64,000 nucleotides of DNA, from contig NZ_CANMJY010000002.1 in assembly GCF_947498345.1 (NCBI RefSeq), positions 310,001 to 374,000 of the forward strand, given 5' to 3'. The stretch is from an uncultured Winogradskyella sp. GTDB lineage: Bacteria > Bacteroidota > Bacteroidia > Flavobacteriales > Flavobacteriaceae. The notes below the pieces were generated by a model that had not been told where the DNA came from, made no database searches, and saw only the letters and a program-made list of their open reading frames with translations. Shown here piece after piece: positions 38,338-47,534 of this stretch. How positions within the stretch are numbered: position 1 is the stretch's first letter; each line of letters starts with the position of its first letter. The position numbers and the translations under genes are program-made.

Positions 38338-40023
38338 TTAGTCGTTTGGTTCTGTGTAATATATTTCTAAATATACTCTTTTACTTTCGTCTTCTGTATT
38401 GTTGCCATGTAATACAGTACCTCTAGGTGTTAATACAGAACTTGATGGAACCGTAAAATCTATGTCTTCCATCGATTGTACTTGTCTTTGTATGCCCGAT
38501 CCCTCAATATTAACATTCAATGAAACGGCTAATCCCAATTCGACATTGGTAGAATCTCTTATCAGTAAATTGTTAATGTGTTGAGTAATTCTCAATTTAT
38601 ATTTAATACCATCTCCATCGGGTTCATCATCAACACGTTGTAACGGTCCAAGATGATTTGAAACTGAGGATAAAGGTAAACTATTGTTTACGCCATCTAA
38701 AAAATAATCTATTAACGGTACTTTATTATCTACATCATACAGATATATACGATCTGGTTCTCCTCCTTGGACCATGTCTTGATCTACATAAAACACTAAA
38801 TTGGCTTCATTTACCAGACGCTTAGATCTTATGAATTTACCATCGCTGGTTGTTTCTACAAAAGTATTTTTCCAATCATCAAAGGTGTCGTCATCGTCAT
38901 TATCAATGTCATCTCCGTTAAACAATTTAATATTAGCAATAGATCCTTCACCACCTTTTAAATACAATCTGCTATCACCAGTATCAGGGTCGCCTTCAGC
39001 AATAGGTGATGTAAAATCATTGTTTAAGAAATTTATACCATTGCCAATAAGGTTAATAGCAAACGACGTATTTTCTCTTACAGGATCTTCACCTTCATCA
39101 GATATGAGTCTAGAATAGTAAATTACAATGTTTGGAGTTGTATTGCCAGCGTTGATAATTAAGAAACTGCCATCATCTAAATCATTGGCTTCGGCTTTAA
39201 AATAGAGTCCTCTAAAATATTCCGAGAAATTATTAATACTGCTTAAAACAGTCTCTCCTTCTTGACTTATAATTTTATCTTCCCAATATGCTGTATCCAA
39301 TTTAAGCCTTATGCCTGGTGCTTGTCTTGTAATTACCTGTTCTTCATCTTCATCTTCGGGTTCTTCACCTAATAAAATAAAACCTTCTTCATTAATGGTG
39401 ACATTTCCTTCATCATCAAGAGTTATATGGTTAACTTCTAGAGGGTTCTGTAAAATTACAAGTTCTTCTCCCTCTAACGAAGCTTCAGATATAGTTTCTG
39501 TTGCTGAAGCTGATTTGTTAGAAAAGTAGGCTTGACTTGTCCCAAACTCGTCATTGGGATCAAAATCTCTAATAAAATAATTACTCTCAAAGATACTAAG
39601 CTTAATAGGCTCTCTACCTATTACAGAATCAATATCGTATGTAATATTTCCTTCATCATCAATATCTGTAACACTAAATTGGTAAGGTAATGTCAATACT
39701 ACTGAATCTACTTCTATCTCCTCTCCAAATTCGGGTTCGAAAACTGATAATACAGGTTGAACTACAAAACTAGATGTTACTTTGCCATAAGAGTCATTGT
39801 AAATTCCTAATGTATTGATCCCGAGGCTGTTTGTTTGAACGGGTCCTAAAGGTTTAGTGTAGGATATGATGTCGTAAGTATCATTTAGTATATCGAAACT
39901 TGTAGCAATATCATCATTTATGATATCTGAATCTAGAGTAGCAAAATCTTTATCGCAAGCTATAAAGCTAGATAGAATTAAGCTAAGCACTAAAATATTA
40001 AGGACAAATTTATTTTTTTTCAT
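38338..40023 (-). CDS. DUF4270-family lipoprotein
   Basis: 561 residues from the ATG at 40021-40023, which gives a clean lipoprotein signal (MKKNKFVLNI, lipobox FIAC, Cys23). A longer reading from 40080 would add 19 residues in front of the signal and overlap the upstream gene. The rest is a series of beta-strand segments rich in Asp/Glu. The family is typical of Bacteroidetes outer membranes; function unknown. Confidence 0.88.
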   Translation of the reverse strand: MKKNKFVLNILVLSLILSSFIACDKDFATLDSDIINDDIATSFDILNDTYDIISYTKPLGPVQTNSLGINTLGIYNDSYGKVTSSFVVQPVLSVFEPEFGEEIEVDSVVLTLPYQFSVTDIDDEGNITYDIDSVIGREPIKLSIFESNYFIRDFDPNDEFGTSQAYFSNKSASATETISEASLEGEELVILQNPLEVNHITLDDEGNVTINEEGFILLGEEPEDEDEEQVITRQAPGIRLKLDTAYWEDKIISQEGETVLSSINNFSEYFRGLYFKAEANDLDDGSFLIINAGNTTPNIVIYYSRLISDEGEDPVRENTSFAINLIGNGINFLNNDFTSPIAEGDPDTGDSRLYLKGGEGSIANIKLFNGDDIDNDDDDTFDDWKNTFVETTSDGKFIRSKRLVNEANLVFYVDQDMVQGGEPDRIYLYDVDNKVPLIDYFLDGVNNSLPLSSVSNHLGPLQRVDDEPDGDGIKYKLRITQHINNLLIRDSTNVELGLAVSLNVNIEGSGIQRQVQSMEDIDFTVPSSSVLTPRGTVLHGNNTEDESKRVYLEIYYTEPND

Positions 40024-40030
40024 AAGTGTA

Positions 40031-40843
40031 CTAACTGTTAAGAACAGTGTCTTTGTAAAATTCTGTATATGGGTCCGCAAATTCTTCTATAGGATGAAAA
40101 TCTAATACAGGTTTAGTTAAATCGTTTATATAAGTGTCTAATTCTTTAGGTAATGCTTCAGACCCTCTAATGATAGCGTCAGAGTTATCTATTGCTATTT
40201 TCATTAGGTTTATATAATCTGGCTTCTCCAATGGTTTTATGGCGTCATGAGCTAAACCGTCGAATTTTACTTTTTCAATCATGTTTTTATTTAACGAACC
40301 ATCGAAGGTTTGATTGTATACTGAGGTTATAATTTTACTTTCGGTAAATAAAGGTTCAGTTTTGTAAAACTCTTTTAAATATAAAGGTAGTAATGAAGCT
40401 AACCAGCCATTAACATGTATAATATCTGGTGCCCAATTTAATTTTTTAACGGTTTCAATTACACCTTTAGCAAAGAATATGGCACGTTCGTCATTATCTG
40501 AGAAAAGCTTACCATCTTCATCAGTTAAAGTAGCTTTACGCTTAAAATACTCTTCGTTGTCAATAAAATAAACTTGAATACGTTCTTTAGGAATCGATGC
40601 AACTTTAATAATTAAAGGCATGTCTAGGTCATTAATTATTAAATTGATACCAGAAAGCCTTATCACTTCATGTAGCTGATGTCTTCTCTCATTAATATTG
40701 CCAAAGCGCGGCATAAAAATGCGTATCTGACCTCCTTGTTTGTTTACCATTCTTGGAGCTTCAAATGACATTGAAGAAATTTCCGTTTCTGGTAAATATG
40801 GAACTACTTCCGAGGACACATACAATATTCGTTTATCTTTCAT
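40031..40843 (-). CDS. Half-length glycogen/starch synthase-like protein
   Basis: 270 residues that match only the N-terminal GT5 domain of glycogen synthase (VSSEVVPYLPETEISSM, MPRFGNINERRH, and HVNGWLASLLPLYLK). The C-terminal nucleotide-binding GT1-like half is absent, so it is unlikely to make glycogen on its own. The opening also lacks the K-x-G-G-L-A motif of GlgA (here PETEISSM). Divergent from panC across 110 bp with overlapping promoters. Role unknown. Confidence 0.82.
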   Translation of the reverse strand: MKDKRILYVSSEVVPYLPETEISSMSFEAPRMVNKQGGQIRIFMPRFGNINERRHQLHEVIRLSGINLIINDLDMPLIIKVASIPKERIQVYFIDNEEYFKRKATLTDEDGKLFSDNDERAIFFAKGVIETVKKLNWAPDIIHVNGWLASLLPLYLKEFYKTEPLFTESKIITSVYNQTFDGSLNKNMIEKVKFDGLAHDAIKPLEKPDYINLMKIAIDNSDAIIRGSEALPKELDTYINDLTKPVLDFHPIEEFADPYTEFYKDTVLNS

Positions 40844-40881
40844 AAATCTGCTGCTTTTGAAAATTAAGAGTAAAAAACATG

Positions 40882-40889
40882 CAAAATTA
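40882..40889 (-). promoter_or_regulatory. -7 element of the glycogen-synthase-like gene
   Basis: TAATTTTG on the minus strand, about 38 nt before the ATG. It lies 6 bp from the panC -33 element, so the two divergent promoters overlap. Confidence 0.5.
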
Positions 40890-40895
40890 CAAAAA

Positions 40896-40928
40896 TTTGT
40901 GCAGATTGCCAGTAAAATATTATGTTTG
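40896..40928 (+). promoter_or_regulatory. panC promoter (TTTG-N21-TATGTTTG)
   Basis: TTTG at 40896-40899 and TATGTTTG at 40921-40928, 21-bp spacing. Best match to the full Bacteroidetes consensus in the window. Leader to the TTG start is about 20 nt. Confidence 0.75.
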
Positions 40929-40953
40929 CACGCGTTAATTTTTTGTTAGAGCA

Positions 40954-41805
40954 TTGAAAATATTTTATAATAAATCCAAATTGTCTCAACATGTTGAGGC
41001 TCTAAAAGCCAAAGGGGGTTCAGTTGGTTTTGTGCCAACTATGGGAGCACTCCATAATGGACATTTGTCTTTGGTAGAAAAAGGATTGAGTGAAAACAGT
41101 ATCGTAGTTGTTAGCATTTTTGTAAACCCTACCCAATTTGATAATCAAGATGACTTGATTAAATACCCAAGAACGCTAGATGCAGATGTGTCACTTTTAA
41201 AAACCATTGGTGATACCACAATTTTAGTTTATGCCCCAACTGTTGAGGATATTTACAACGATAATATTACCTCACAGGCCTTTACTTTTGGTGGTCTGGA
41301 ACACGAAATGGAAGGGGCTTTTAGAGACGGTCATTTTGATGGTGTTGGCACAATTGTTAAGCGTTTATTTGAAATCGTAAGACCAGGCAAAGCCTACTTT
41401 GGTGAAAAGGATTTTCAGCAATTACAAATTATAAAAAAAATGGTGGAACTTTATAAGATGCCTTTAGAAGTTATAGGATGCCCTATTTATAGAGCAGAAG
41501 ATGGCTTGGCAATGAGTTCAAGAAATACAAGACTCACTTCAGAGCACAGAGCAGTGGCACCATTTATTTACAAAACTTTAAAGACTGCCAAAATAAAGTT
41601 TGGCACAAAAAGTGCTAAAGACGTATCGGAATGGGTTGAGAAGCAATTTAAAAAGCAACCACTATTAGAGTTAGAGTATTTTATTATTGCCGATATAGAA
41701 ACCTTAAAACCGATAAAGCGAAAATCAACAAAAAAGACATATAGAGCCTTTATAGCTGTATATGCAGGTGATATAAGACTTATAGATAATATCGCCTTAA
41801 ATTAA
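40954..41805 (+). CDS. panC: Pantothenate synthetase
   Basis: Joins pantoate and beta-alanine with ATP. 283 residues from a TTG start; the protein begins [10 protein letters not shown] as family members do. Landmarks are [13 protein letters not shown] (His34 and His37 of the HxGH-type motif), FVNPTQF, and GEKDFQQL. First gene of panC-panD-flippase. panD also has its own promoter. Confidence 0.96.
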   Translation: MKIFYNKSKLSQHVEALKAKGGSVGFVPTMGALHNGHLSLVEKGLSENSIVVVSIFVNPTQFDNQDDLIKYPRTLDADVSLLKTIGDTTILVYAPTVEDIYNDNITSQAFTFGGLEHEMEGAFRDGHFDGVGTIVKRLFEIVRPGKAYFGEKDFQQLQIIKKMVELYKMPLEVIGCPIYRAEDGLAMSSRNTRLTSEHRAVAPFIYKTLKTAKIKFGTKSAKDVSEWVEKQFKKQPLLELEYFIIADIETLKPIKRKSTKKTYRAFIAVYAGDIRLIDNIALN

Positions 41806-41806
41806 T

Positions 41807-41814
41807 TATCTTTG
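41807..41814 (+). promoter_or_regulatory. -7 element of panD, 4 nt before the ATG
   Basis: TATCTTTG overlapping the end of panC, followed by TGGC and ATG. Same 11-mer TTTGTGGCATG as at the DUF3109 gene. Confidence 0.55.
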
Positions 41815-41818
41815 TGGC

Positions 41819-42169
41819 ATGCAAATTCAAGTTGTAAAATCTAAGATACATCGCGTTAAATGTACAGGCGCCGACCTTAACTACATTGGTAGTATTACTA
41901 TTGATGAAGATTTAATGGATGCTGCTAATATTATTCAAGGTGAGAAAGTTCAGATTGTAAATAACAATAATGGCGAGCGCCTGGAAACCTATTGTATACC
42001 TGGGCCTCGTAATAGTGGAGAAATTACTTTAAATGGAGCGGCTGCCAGAAAAGTAGCCGTTGGTGATATTTTAATTTTAATCACTTATGCATTTATAGAT
42101 ATCGAAGAGGCTAAAGTATTTAAGCCCTCGTTAGTGTTTCCCAACGAAGCTAACAATCTTCTAAAATAA
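41819..42169 (+). CDS. panD: Aspartate 1-decarboxylase
   Basis: Makes beta-alanine for PanC. 116 residues, pyruvoyl enzyme with the self-cleavage site Gly24-Ser25 (YIGSITID), Lys9 and Tyr58 in place. Starts 13 bp after panC; both steps of pantothenate assembly are therefore adjacent. Confidence 0.96.
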   Translation: MQIQVVKSKIHRVKCTGADLNYIGSITIDEDLMDAANIIQGEKVQIVNNNNGERLETYCIPGPRNSGEITLNGAAARKVAVGDILILITYAFIDIEEAKVFKPSLVFPNEANNLLK

Positions 42170-42173
42170 AATT

Positions 42174-43133
42174 TTGAGCAAAACAAAATCCTTCCTAAAA
42201 GTTGTTCTGCCTTTACTCTTAGGGGTTGCTTTGGTATGGTATTCTTTGTCTCAAATATCGATTTCTACATTAGTCCAGTACTTTAAAGATGCGAACTATT
42301 TTTGGATTATACTTGGTGTAAGTTTAGGGGTGTTAAGTCATGCATCCAGAGCTTACAGATGGTTATTTATGGCCGAACCTTTGGGGTATAAACCAAAATT
42401 TGCTAATAGTTTTATGGCTGTATACTCAGCATATTTAATCAATTTTACAATTCCTCGTGCTGGTGAAATCGCTAGAGCTTCTATTCTGGCTAATTATGAA
42501 GATGTTCCTTTTGATAAAGGTTTTGGATCTATTGTAGCAGAGCGTGTGGCAGACACCATAATGTTACTTATAATAATAGGAGTAGCACTAATTTTAAAGT
42601 TTAAGATTATATATGATTTCTTTATAGAAAAGTTCAATCCATCAACACTGTTTATTGGTATAGCAGCTTTATTAATGCTGATTTTCGGGTTATATTTTTT
42701 TATAAAAAGAAGCTCTTCAAAGTTTGCTTTAAAAGTCAAAAGCTTTATTAAAGGGCTTATTGAGGGTGCATTGAGCATTTTTAAAATGAAGAAAAAATGG
42801 GCATTTATTTTTCATACAGTATTTATTTGGGTCATGTATTTAGCCATGTTTTATGTCACTACATTAGCATTGCCAGAATTAAGCAATATATCTTTAGCTG
42901 CAGTTTTAATAGGTTTTATTATGGCCAGCTTTAGTATAGCAGCTACTAATGGAGGTATTGGCTCATTTCCAGAAGCTATTGTCATAGCGTTTACAGTATT
43001 TAGCATGTCAGAGGATCCAAGTAGAGCCTTTGGTTGGATAATGTGGTCTTCGCAAACTATAGTAATTATTGTTTTAGGAGGCTTATCTCTTACCTACTTA
43101 CCAATCTATAATAGAAAGAAAAACAGCATATAG
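42174..43133 (+). CDS. LPG-synthase-TM/flippase-like membrane protein
   Basis: 319 residues from a TTG start 4 bp after panD. Eight or so membrane helices, with the UPF0104 landmarks SHASRAYRWLFMAEPLG, NFTIPRAGEIARASILA, and ATNGGIGSFPEAIV. This is the membrane domain of the lysylphosphatidylglycerol synthetase/AglD group without the synthase domain. Presumed lipid flippase-like role. Cotranscribed with panCD by position only. Confidence 0.88.
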   Translation: MSKTKSFLKVVLPLLLGVALVWYSLSQISISTLVQYFKDANYFWIILGVSLGVLSHASRAYRWLFMAEPLGYKPKFANSFMAVYSAYLINFTIPRAGEIARASILANYEDVPFDKGFGSIVAERVADTIMLLIIIGVALILKFKIIYDFFIEKFNPSTLFIGIAALLMLIFGLYFFIKRSSSKFALKVKSFIKGLIEGALSIFKMKKKWAFIFHTVFIWVMYLAMFYVTTLALPELSNISLAAVLIGFIMASFSIAATNGGIGSFPEAIVIAFTVFSMSEDPSRAFGWIMWSSQTIVIIVLGGLSLTYLPIYNRKKNSI

Positions 43134-43176
43134 AAATATTTTTTACCTTGCTTTAACTTTTAAGTCCATAGACAAC

Positions 43177-44325
43177 ATGAAGAAATTTTACACGCTTATT
43201 ATTGTATGCTTAATTGCATTGAATCTTCAAGCACAAGCTATATACAAAACTATAGAATCCTACAAACTTGGTGGAGAACGTGAATTAAAGATTCAGTTAC
43301 CAAGAAATTACGATGCTGAAGCTAAGCGAACTTATCCTTTAGTCATTGTTTTAGATGGGGATTATTTATTCGAGCCTGTAGCAGGTAATATAGACTATCA
43401 AGCCTATTGGGAAGATATACCAGACTGTATAGTTGTTGGTGTAAAGCAAGATAGTACTAGAGAATATGATTTCAATTATGCAGAAGATACATATTTACCA
43501 GTAGATGAAGGGGCGCATTTTTATGAGTTTATAGGTGCAGAACTTATACCTTATGTAGAGGACAATTATAATGTCTCTGATTACAGGGTTATTATAGGTC
43601 ATGATTTAAGTGCCAATTTTATCAACTACTATCTATTTAAAGATCAGCCCATGTATAGAGCCTACATTAGTTTAAGTCCTGATCTAGCACCAGAAATGAC
43701 TGATAGACTATACGATCGTTTATCTATTATAGAACAAGAAACATTTTATTATATGGCAACTGCAGATGCAGACATTAAAGTGTTAAGAAATTCTATTAAA
43801 GAATGTGATGCAAAACTTAAAACAATTGATAATGAAAAACTGAGTTATAAATTTGATAATTTTGAAGAGGCAAGTCACTATTCGTTAGTAGGAAGAGGAA
43901 TTCCAAAAGCATTAAATGCCATTTTTGCGCTTTACAGGCCAATCAATGCCAAAGAATACAAAGAAAAAATACTAACCTTTGAAGGCTCACCATACGATTA
44001 CCTTATAAAAAAATATGAAGATATAGCCCGCTTTTACGGTTTTGAGAAGCAATATATTGAAAACGATATTAGAGCTATTGCCTCTGCATCTAAAAAGAGA
44101 GATGATTTAGAATCATTAGAGAACTTAGCGAAATTGGTGAAAAAAGAATTTCCAAAATCTATGCTTGGTGCTTATTATATGGGTATGTTTCATGAGCAGG
44201 AAGGTAATCTTAAAAAGGCATTATTACGCTATAAATCGGGTTTATTACTAGAACCATCTCAATATATAGACAAAGAGATTATGCTCGAGAAAATGTATGA
44301 GGTTCAAGACATGATGAAAGACTAA
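43177..44325 (+). CDS. Alpha/beta-hydrolase-fold (esterase-like) secreted protein, paralogue 1
   Basis: 382 residues with a signal peptide ending NLQAQ (20). The esterase-D-like domain (about 25-260) includes YPLVIVLDGDYLFEP and the nucleophile elbow, which reads GHDLSAN with Asp143 in place of the usual Ser of GHSxGG. The His of the triad seems kept (His234 in EASHYSLV). The C-terminal part (about 290-380) has TPR-like helices (LGAYYMGMFHEQEGNLKKALLRYKSG). Tandem paralogue of the next gene. Either an Asp-nucleophile hydrolase or a non-catalytic homologue. Confidence 0.85.
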   Translation: MKKFYTLIIVCLIALNLQAQAIYKTIESYKLGGERELKIQLPRNYDAEAKRTYPLVIVLDGDYLFEPVAGNIDYQAYWEDIPDCIVVGVKQDSTREYDFNYAEDTYLPVDEGAHFYEFIGAELIPYVEDNYNVSDYRVIIGHDLSANFINYYLFKDQPMYRAYISLSPDLAPEMTDRLYDRLSIIEQETFYYMATADADIKVLRNSIKECDAKLKTIDNEKLSYKFDNFEEASHYSLVGRGIPKALNAIFALYRPINAKEYKEKILTFEGSPYDYLIKKYEDIARFYGFEKQYIENDIRAIASASKKRDDLESLENLAKLVKKEFPKSMLGAYYMGMFHEQEGNLKKALLRYKSGLLLEPSQYIDKEIMLEKMYEVQDMMKD

Positions 44326-44368
44326 TTGCAGTTCATCGAAAAAAATTCGCAACTTGACGATATTTTAG

Positions 44369-44376
44369 TATGTTTG
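44369..44376 (+). promoter_or_regulatory. -7 element of esterase-like paralogue 2
   Basis: TATGTTTG, exact match, 27 nt before the ATG. It suggests separate transcription of the two paralogues. Confidence 0.5.
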
Positions 44377-44403
44377 GTTACCCAAAACTAAACCTACCTA
44401 CAA

Positions 44404-45585
44404 ATGAGAAAGACTATTTTAATAGTTTTGGCTTTCATTATATGTTTGCCATTATTCGCTCAGATTAGTTACGACGAAATTAATTCTGCTAAGCTAAATT
44501 CGGTTCGTCAGCTAAAAATAAAACTTCCAAAAAATTACGACCCCTCTTCAGAGCTAAAATATCCTTTAATCATCGTTTTCGATGGAGACTATTTATTTGA
44601 ACCTATAGCTGGTCAAGTCGACTTTCAAACCTATTTTGATGATATGCCAAGTTCTATAATTGTTGGTGTGGTACAAAGTAATGAGAGGCGTTATGATGGT
44701 TATTGTGACGAAGTCACAGGCTTACCAAAAGAATCTGGTTTGCGATTTCACGATTTTGTAGCAGATGAGTTAATACCATATTTAGATGATAAATATAATA
44801 CCAGTAAGTTTAGAGTTGCTGTGGGCCATGATTTAATGGGTAATTTTATCAATTCTTATTTATTTAAAGAAGATCCTCTTTTTAACGCTTATGTATGTAT
44901 TAGCCCAGATTTATCAGGTACCGTAAGAGATTATTTAGGTAAACGATTAGAGTTTTTTAAGGATGACATTTTTTATTATATGGCAACTTCAGATAAGGAT
45001 TTGCCTTATATAAGAGAGGCTGTTCTAAAAGCAAATTCTCAAATTTCACAAGTAAAGAATCAATATTTAACATACTATTTTGACGATTTTAAAAATGACA
45101 CGCATTATACATTAGTAAATAGTGCGATAGCCAAGTCATTTGACAAGATTTTTGAATTATATAAACCGCTTCGCGAAAAGGAATTAGAAGAGAAGGTATT
45201 GCCCTATGAAGGTACCTTAGATAAATACTTAGTAGATAGATACGATAGAATAGAAGATTTATTTGGTATAAAGAAGCCAATAACAGAAGAAGAATTTGAA
45301 AAAGTGGTTAAAGTCGCAGAACAACGTAACGATTTGGAGTCTTTAGAAAAAATAGGAAAATTAGCAAAAAAGCTAAATCCAGAATCTTTATTAGGTACCT
45401 ATTACTTAGCACAATATTCTGAGAAAGTTGGAAAAACTAAAAAAGCTAAAAAATTATATGAATCTGCACTTACATTAAATGATGTAAGCCATATCAACAG
45501 AGACTTTATTTTTTCTAAAATTGATGAGCTCACTATTGTAGATACTGATGAAGAAGGAGAGGAGGAAGACAATGAAGAAAATTAA
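44404..45585 (+). CDS. Alpha/beta-hydrolase-fold (esterase-like) secreted protein, paralogue 2
   Basis: 393 residues with a signal peptide ending PLFAQ (20). Colinear with the preceding paralogue: GDYLFEPIAG, GHDLMGN with Asp143 at the nucleophile position, and His234 in DTHYTLV, at exactly the same residue numbers. A TPR-like C-terminal part follows, with an acidic tail (DTDEEGEEEDNEEN) not found in paralogue 1. Evidently arisen by tandem duplication with later divergence. Substrate unknown. Confidence 0.85.
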   Translation: MRKTILIVLAFIICLPLFAQISYDEINSAKLNSVRQLKIKLPKNYDPSSELKYPLIIVFDGDYLFEPIAGQVDFQTYFDDMPSSIIVGVVQSNERRYDGYCDEVTGLPKESGLRFHDFVADELIPYLDDKYNTSKFRVAVGHDLMGNFINSYLFKEDPLFNAYVCISPDLSGTVRDYLGKRLEFFKDDIFYYMATSDKDLPYIREAVLKANSQISQVKNQYLTYYFDDFKNDTHYTLVNSAIAKSFDKIFELYKPLREKELEEKVLPYEGTLDKYLVDRYDRIEDLFGIKKPITEEEFEKVVKVAEQRNDLESLEKIGKLAKKLNPESLLGTYYLAQYSEKVGKTKKAKKLYESALTLNDVSHINRDFIFSKIDELTIVDTDEEGEEEDNEEN

Positions 45586-45785
45586 AAAAGTATCATTATC
45601 AACAGATTATTTTTTCGAAACTCTGTTTAAAAAAACCAGAAGCTATTTATTATCTAATTTGGTGCCAAAACTTGCAACAATAAAAGTTCTGGCAATAGTA
45701 AATTGGTTTAGAGACATCAACTAAAATTATCTTAATTTAGCTATCGAAAAATTTTAAAGATTTTCGATGGAATCGAAAACTAAAG

Positions 45786-47144
45786 ATGGCTAAGGTAAAA
45801 ACAACATTTTTTTGTCAGAATTGTGGTAGTCAATATGCCAAATGGCAGGGGCAATGTACCTCGTGTAAAGCATGGAACACAATTGCTGAAGAGATTATAC
45901 AAAAACCTCAAAAAAGTGGTTGGAAATCTTCAGCCCCAACTGCTAAACGTGTATCTAAACCTTTAAAGGTTAATGAGATTGATAACTCCCAAGAAACACG
46001 ACTTAATATGCAAGATGCAGAGTTTAATCGTGTACTAGGAGGAGGTATGGTGCAAGGTTCATTAACGCTTTTAGGAGGTGAACCCGGTATCGGAAAGAGT
46101 ACGCTATTACTACAAATAGCATTACATCTTCAATACAAAACGCTTTATGTTTCTGGAGAAGAAAGCCAAAAACAGATAAAAATGCGTGCTGAACGTATAA
46201 ATCCAAGCAGTAATAATTGTTATATCCTTACAGAAACTAAAACACAGAATATATTTAAACAGATAGAAACCTTAGCCCCGGATTTGGTAATAATTGATTC
46301 TATTCAAACTTTGCATAGTGATTATATAGAGTCTTCTGCCGGGAGCATTTCTCAGATAAAAGAATGTACTACTGAATTGATAAAATTTGCTAAAGAAACA
46401 TCTACACCTGTTTTACTAATTGGACATATTACTAAAGATGGTCATATTGCTGGTCCAAAAATATTAGAGCATATGGTGGATACGGTTTTACAGTTTGAAG
46501 GAGACCGTAATCATGTATTTAGAATCTTAAGAGCTCATAAAAATCGCTTTGGTTCTACTAATGAATTAGGTATCTATGAAATGCAAGGTTCTGGTTTGAG
46601 AGAAGTTTCTAATCCTTCAGAAATTTTAATTTCCCAAAAAGATGATGAACTCTCAGGCAATGCCATTGCAGCGACAATAGAAGGATTACGACCATTGATG
46701 ATAGAGGTACAGGCTTTGGTGAGTACTGCTGTTTATGGTACTCCGCAGCGTTCTGCAACGGGTTTCAATGCTAAACGCTTAAATATGTTGCTGGCTGTGT
46801 TAGAAAAACGTGCTGGCTTTCGTTTAGGTGCAAAAGATGTCTTTTTAAATATTACAGGAGGGATTAGTGTGGATGATCCTGCTATTGACTTAGCGGTAGT
46901 TGCTTCTATATTGTCTTCCAATGAAGATGTGGCATTACCTAGTGAATATTGTTTTGCTGCTGAGTTAGGCTTGTCGGGTGAGATAAGACCAGTACAACGT
47001 GTCGAGCAACGTATTTTAGAAGCAGAAAAACTAGGGTTTTCTACTATTTTTGTGTCTAAATACAATAAAATTTCTCTAAGAAATACCCAAATCAAAGTAC
47101 AATTGATTTCTAAAATAGAAGACCTAATCCAACTATTGATTTGA
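45786..47144 (+). CDS. radA: DNA repair protein RadA
   Basis: Branch-migration ATPase in recombination, 452 residues. N-terminal zinc finger (Cys10, Cys13, Cys24, Cys27), P-loop GGEPGIGKST (Lys104), the RadA motif HKNRFGSTNELGIYEM, and a C-terminal Lon-like domain. Independent unit after the esterase-like pair. Confidence 0.97.
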   Translation: MAKVKTTFFCQNCGSQYAKWQGQCTSCKAWNTIAEEIIQKPQKSGWKSSAPTAKRVSKPLKVNEIDNSQETRLNMQDAEFNRVLGGGMVQGSLTLLGGEPGIGKSTLLLQIALHLQYKTLYVSGEESQKQIKMRAERINPSSNNCYILTETKTQNIFKQIETLAPDLVIIDSIQTLHSDYIESSAGSISQIKECTTELIKFAKETSTPVLLIGHITKDGHIAGPKILEHMVDTVLQFEGDRNHVFRILRAHKNRFGSTNELGIYEMQGSGLREVSNPSEILISQKDDELSGNAIAATIEGLRPLMIEVQALVSTAVYGTPQRSATGFNAKRLNMLLAVLEKRAGFRLGAKDVFLNITGGISVDDPAIDLAVVASILSSNEDVALPSEYCFAAELGLSGEIRPVQRVEQRILEAEKLGFSTIFVSKYNKISLRNTQIKVQLISKIEDLIQLLI

Positions 47145-47534
47145 TTTCTTGTGAATAAATAATTTGTGAAATTTTATTAGAGCTTTCCATTTTTTAAAGC
47201 TTTTACAAATCATATAATTGAAAGAATTGTAAATATTATTTAAGTTTTTTCAATGATTTAACAATAGATCTAATAGTAAATCGCTGAAAATGAAGTGTTT
47301 TTAAACGTTTTTTTTTGAATTTGATATTCTTAAAAAAGCACTTTATCGGATTTATTAATCACTTTATCTAAAAAATATAACATTTTCCTTGGCTTTTTTC
47401 TTACGAATCAGTATCATTGTCTTGTAATAATGAACCAAATTATTACAACTCCCCTCACAGTTTATAATCCATTGTATTAAAAACTTTATTAAGTACATAA
47501 TTAGCTATAGTCCCAAACTATAAAAAACTTAATT
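47145..47534. other. 390-bp AT-rich gap before the T9SS cargo gene
   Basis: No ORF or clear terminator for radA. A perfect 10-bp inverted repeat lies at 47422-47448 (separate entry). No exact TAnnTTTG box was found. Confidence 0.5.
47422..47448. promoter_or_regulatory. Dyad upstream of the T9SS cargo gene
   Basis: TTGTAATAAT (47422-47431) and ATTATTACAA (47439-47448), perfect 10-bp arms, 7-bp spacer GAACCAA. Size and symmetry fit a dimeric regulator site about 90 bp before the ATG. Confidence 0.5.

Noticed and set aside
45572..45724. 50-codon plus-strand ORF overlapping the end of the second esterase-like gene, with GGAGGAAG a few bases before its ATG
   Set aside because: The GGAGGAAG run is part of the acidic-tail codons, no family is recognised, and short ORFs of this length are expected by chance in this DNA.
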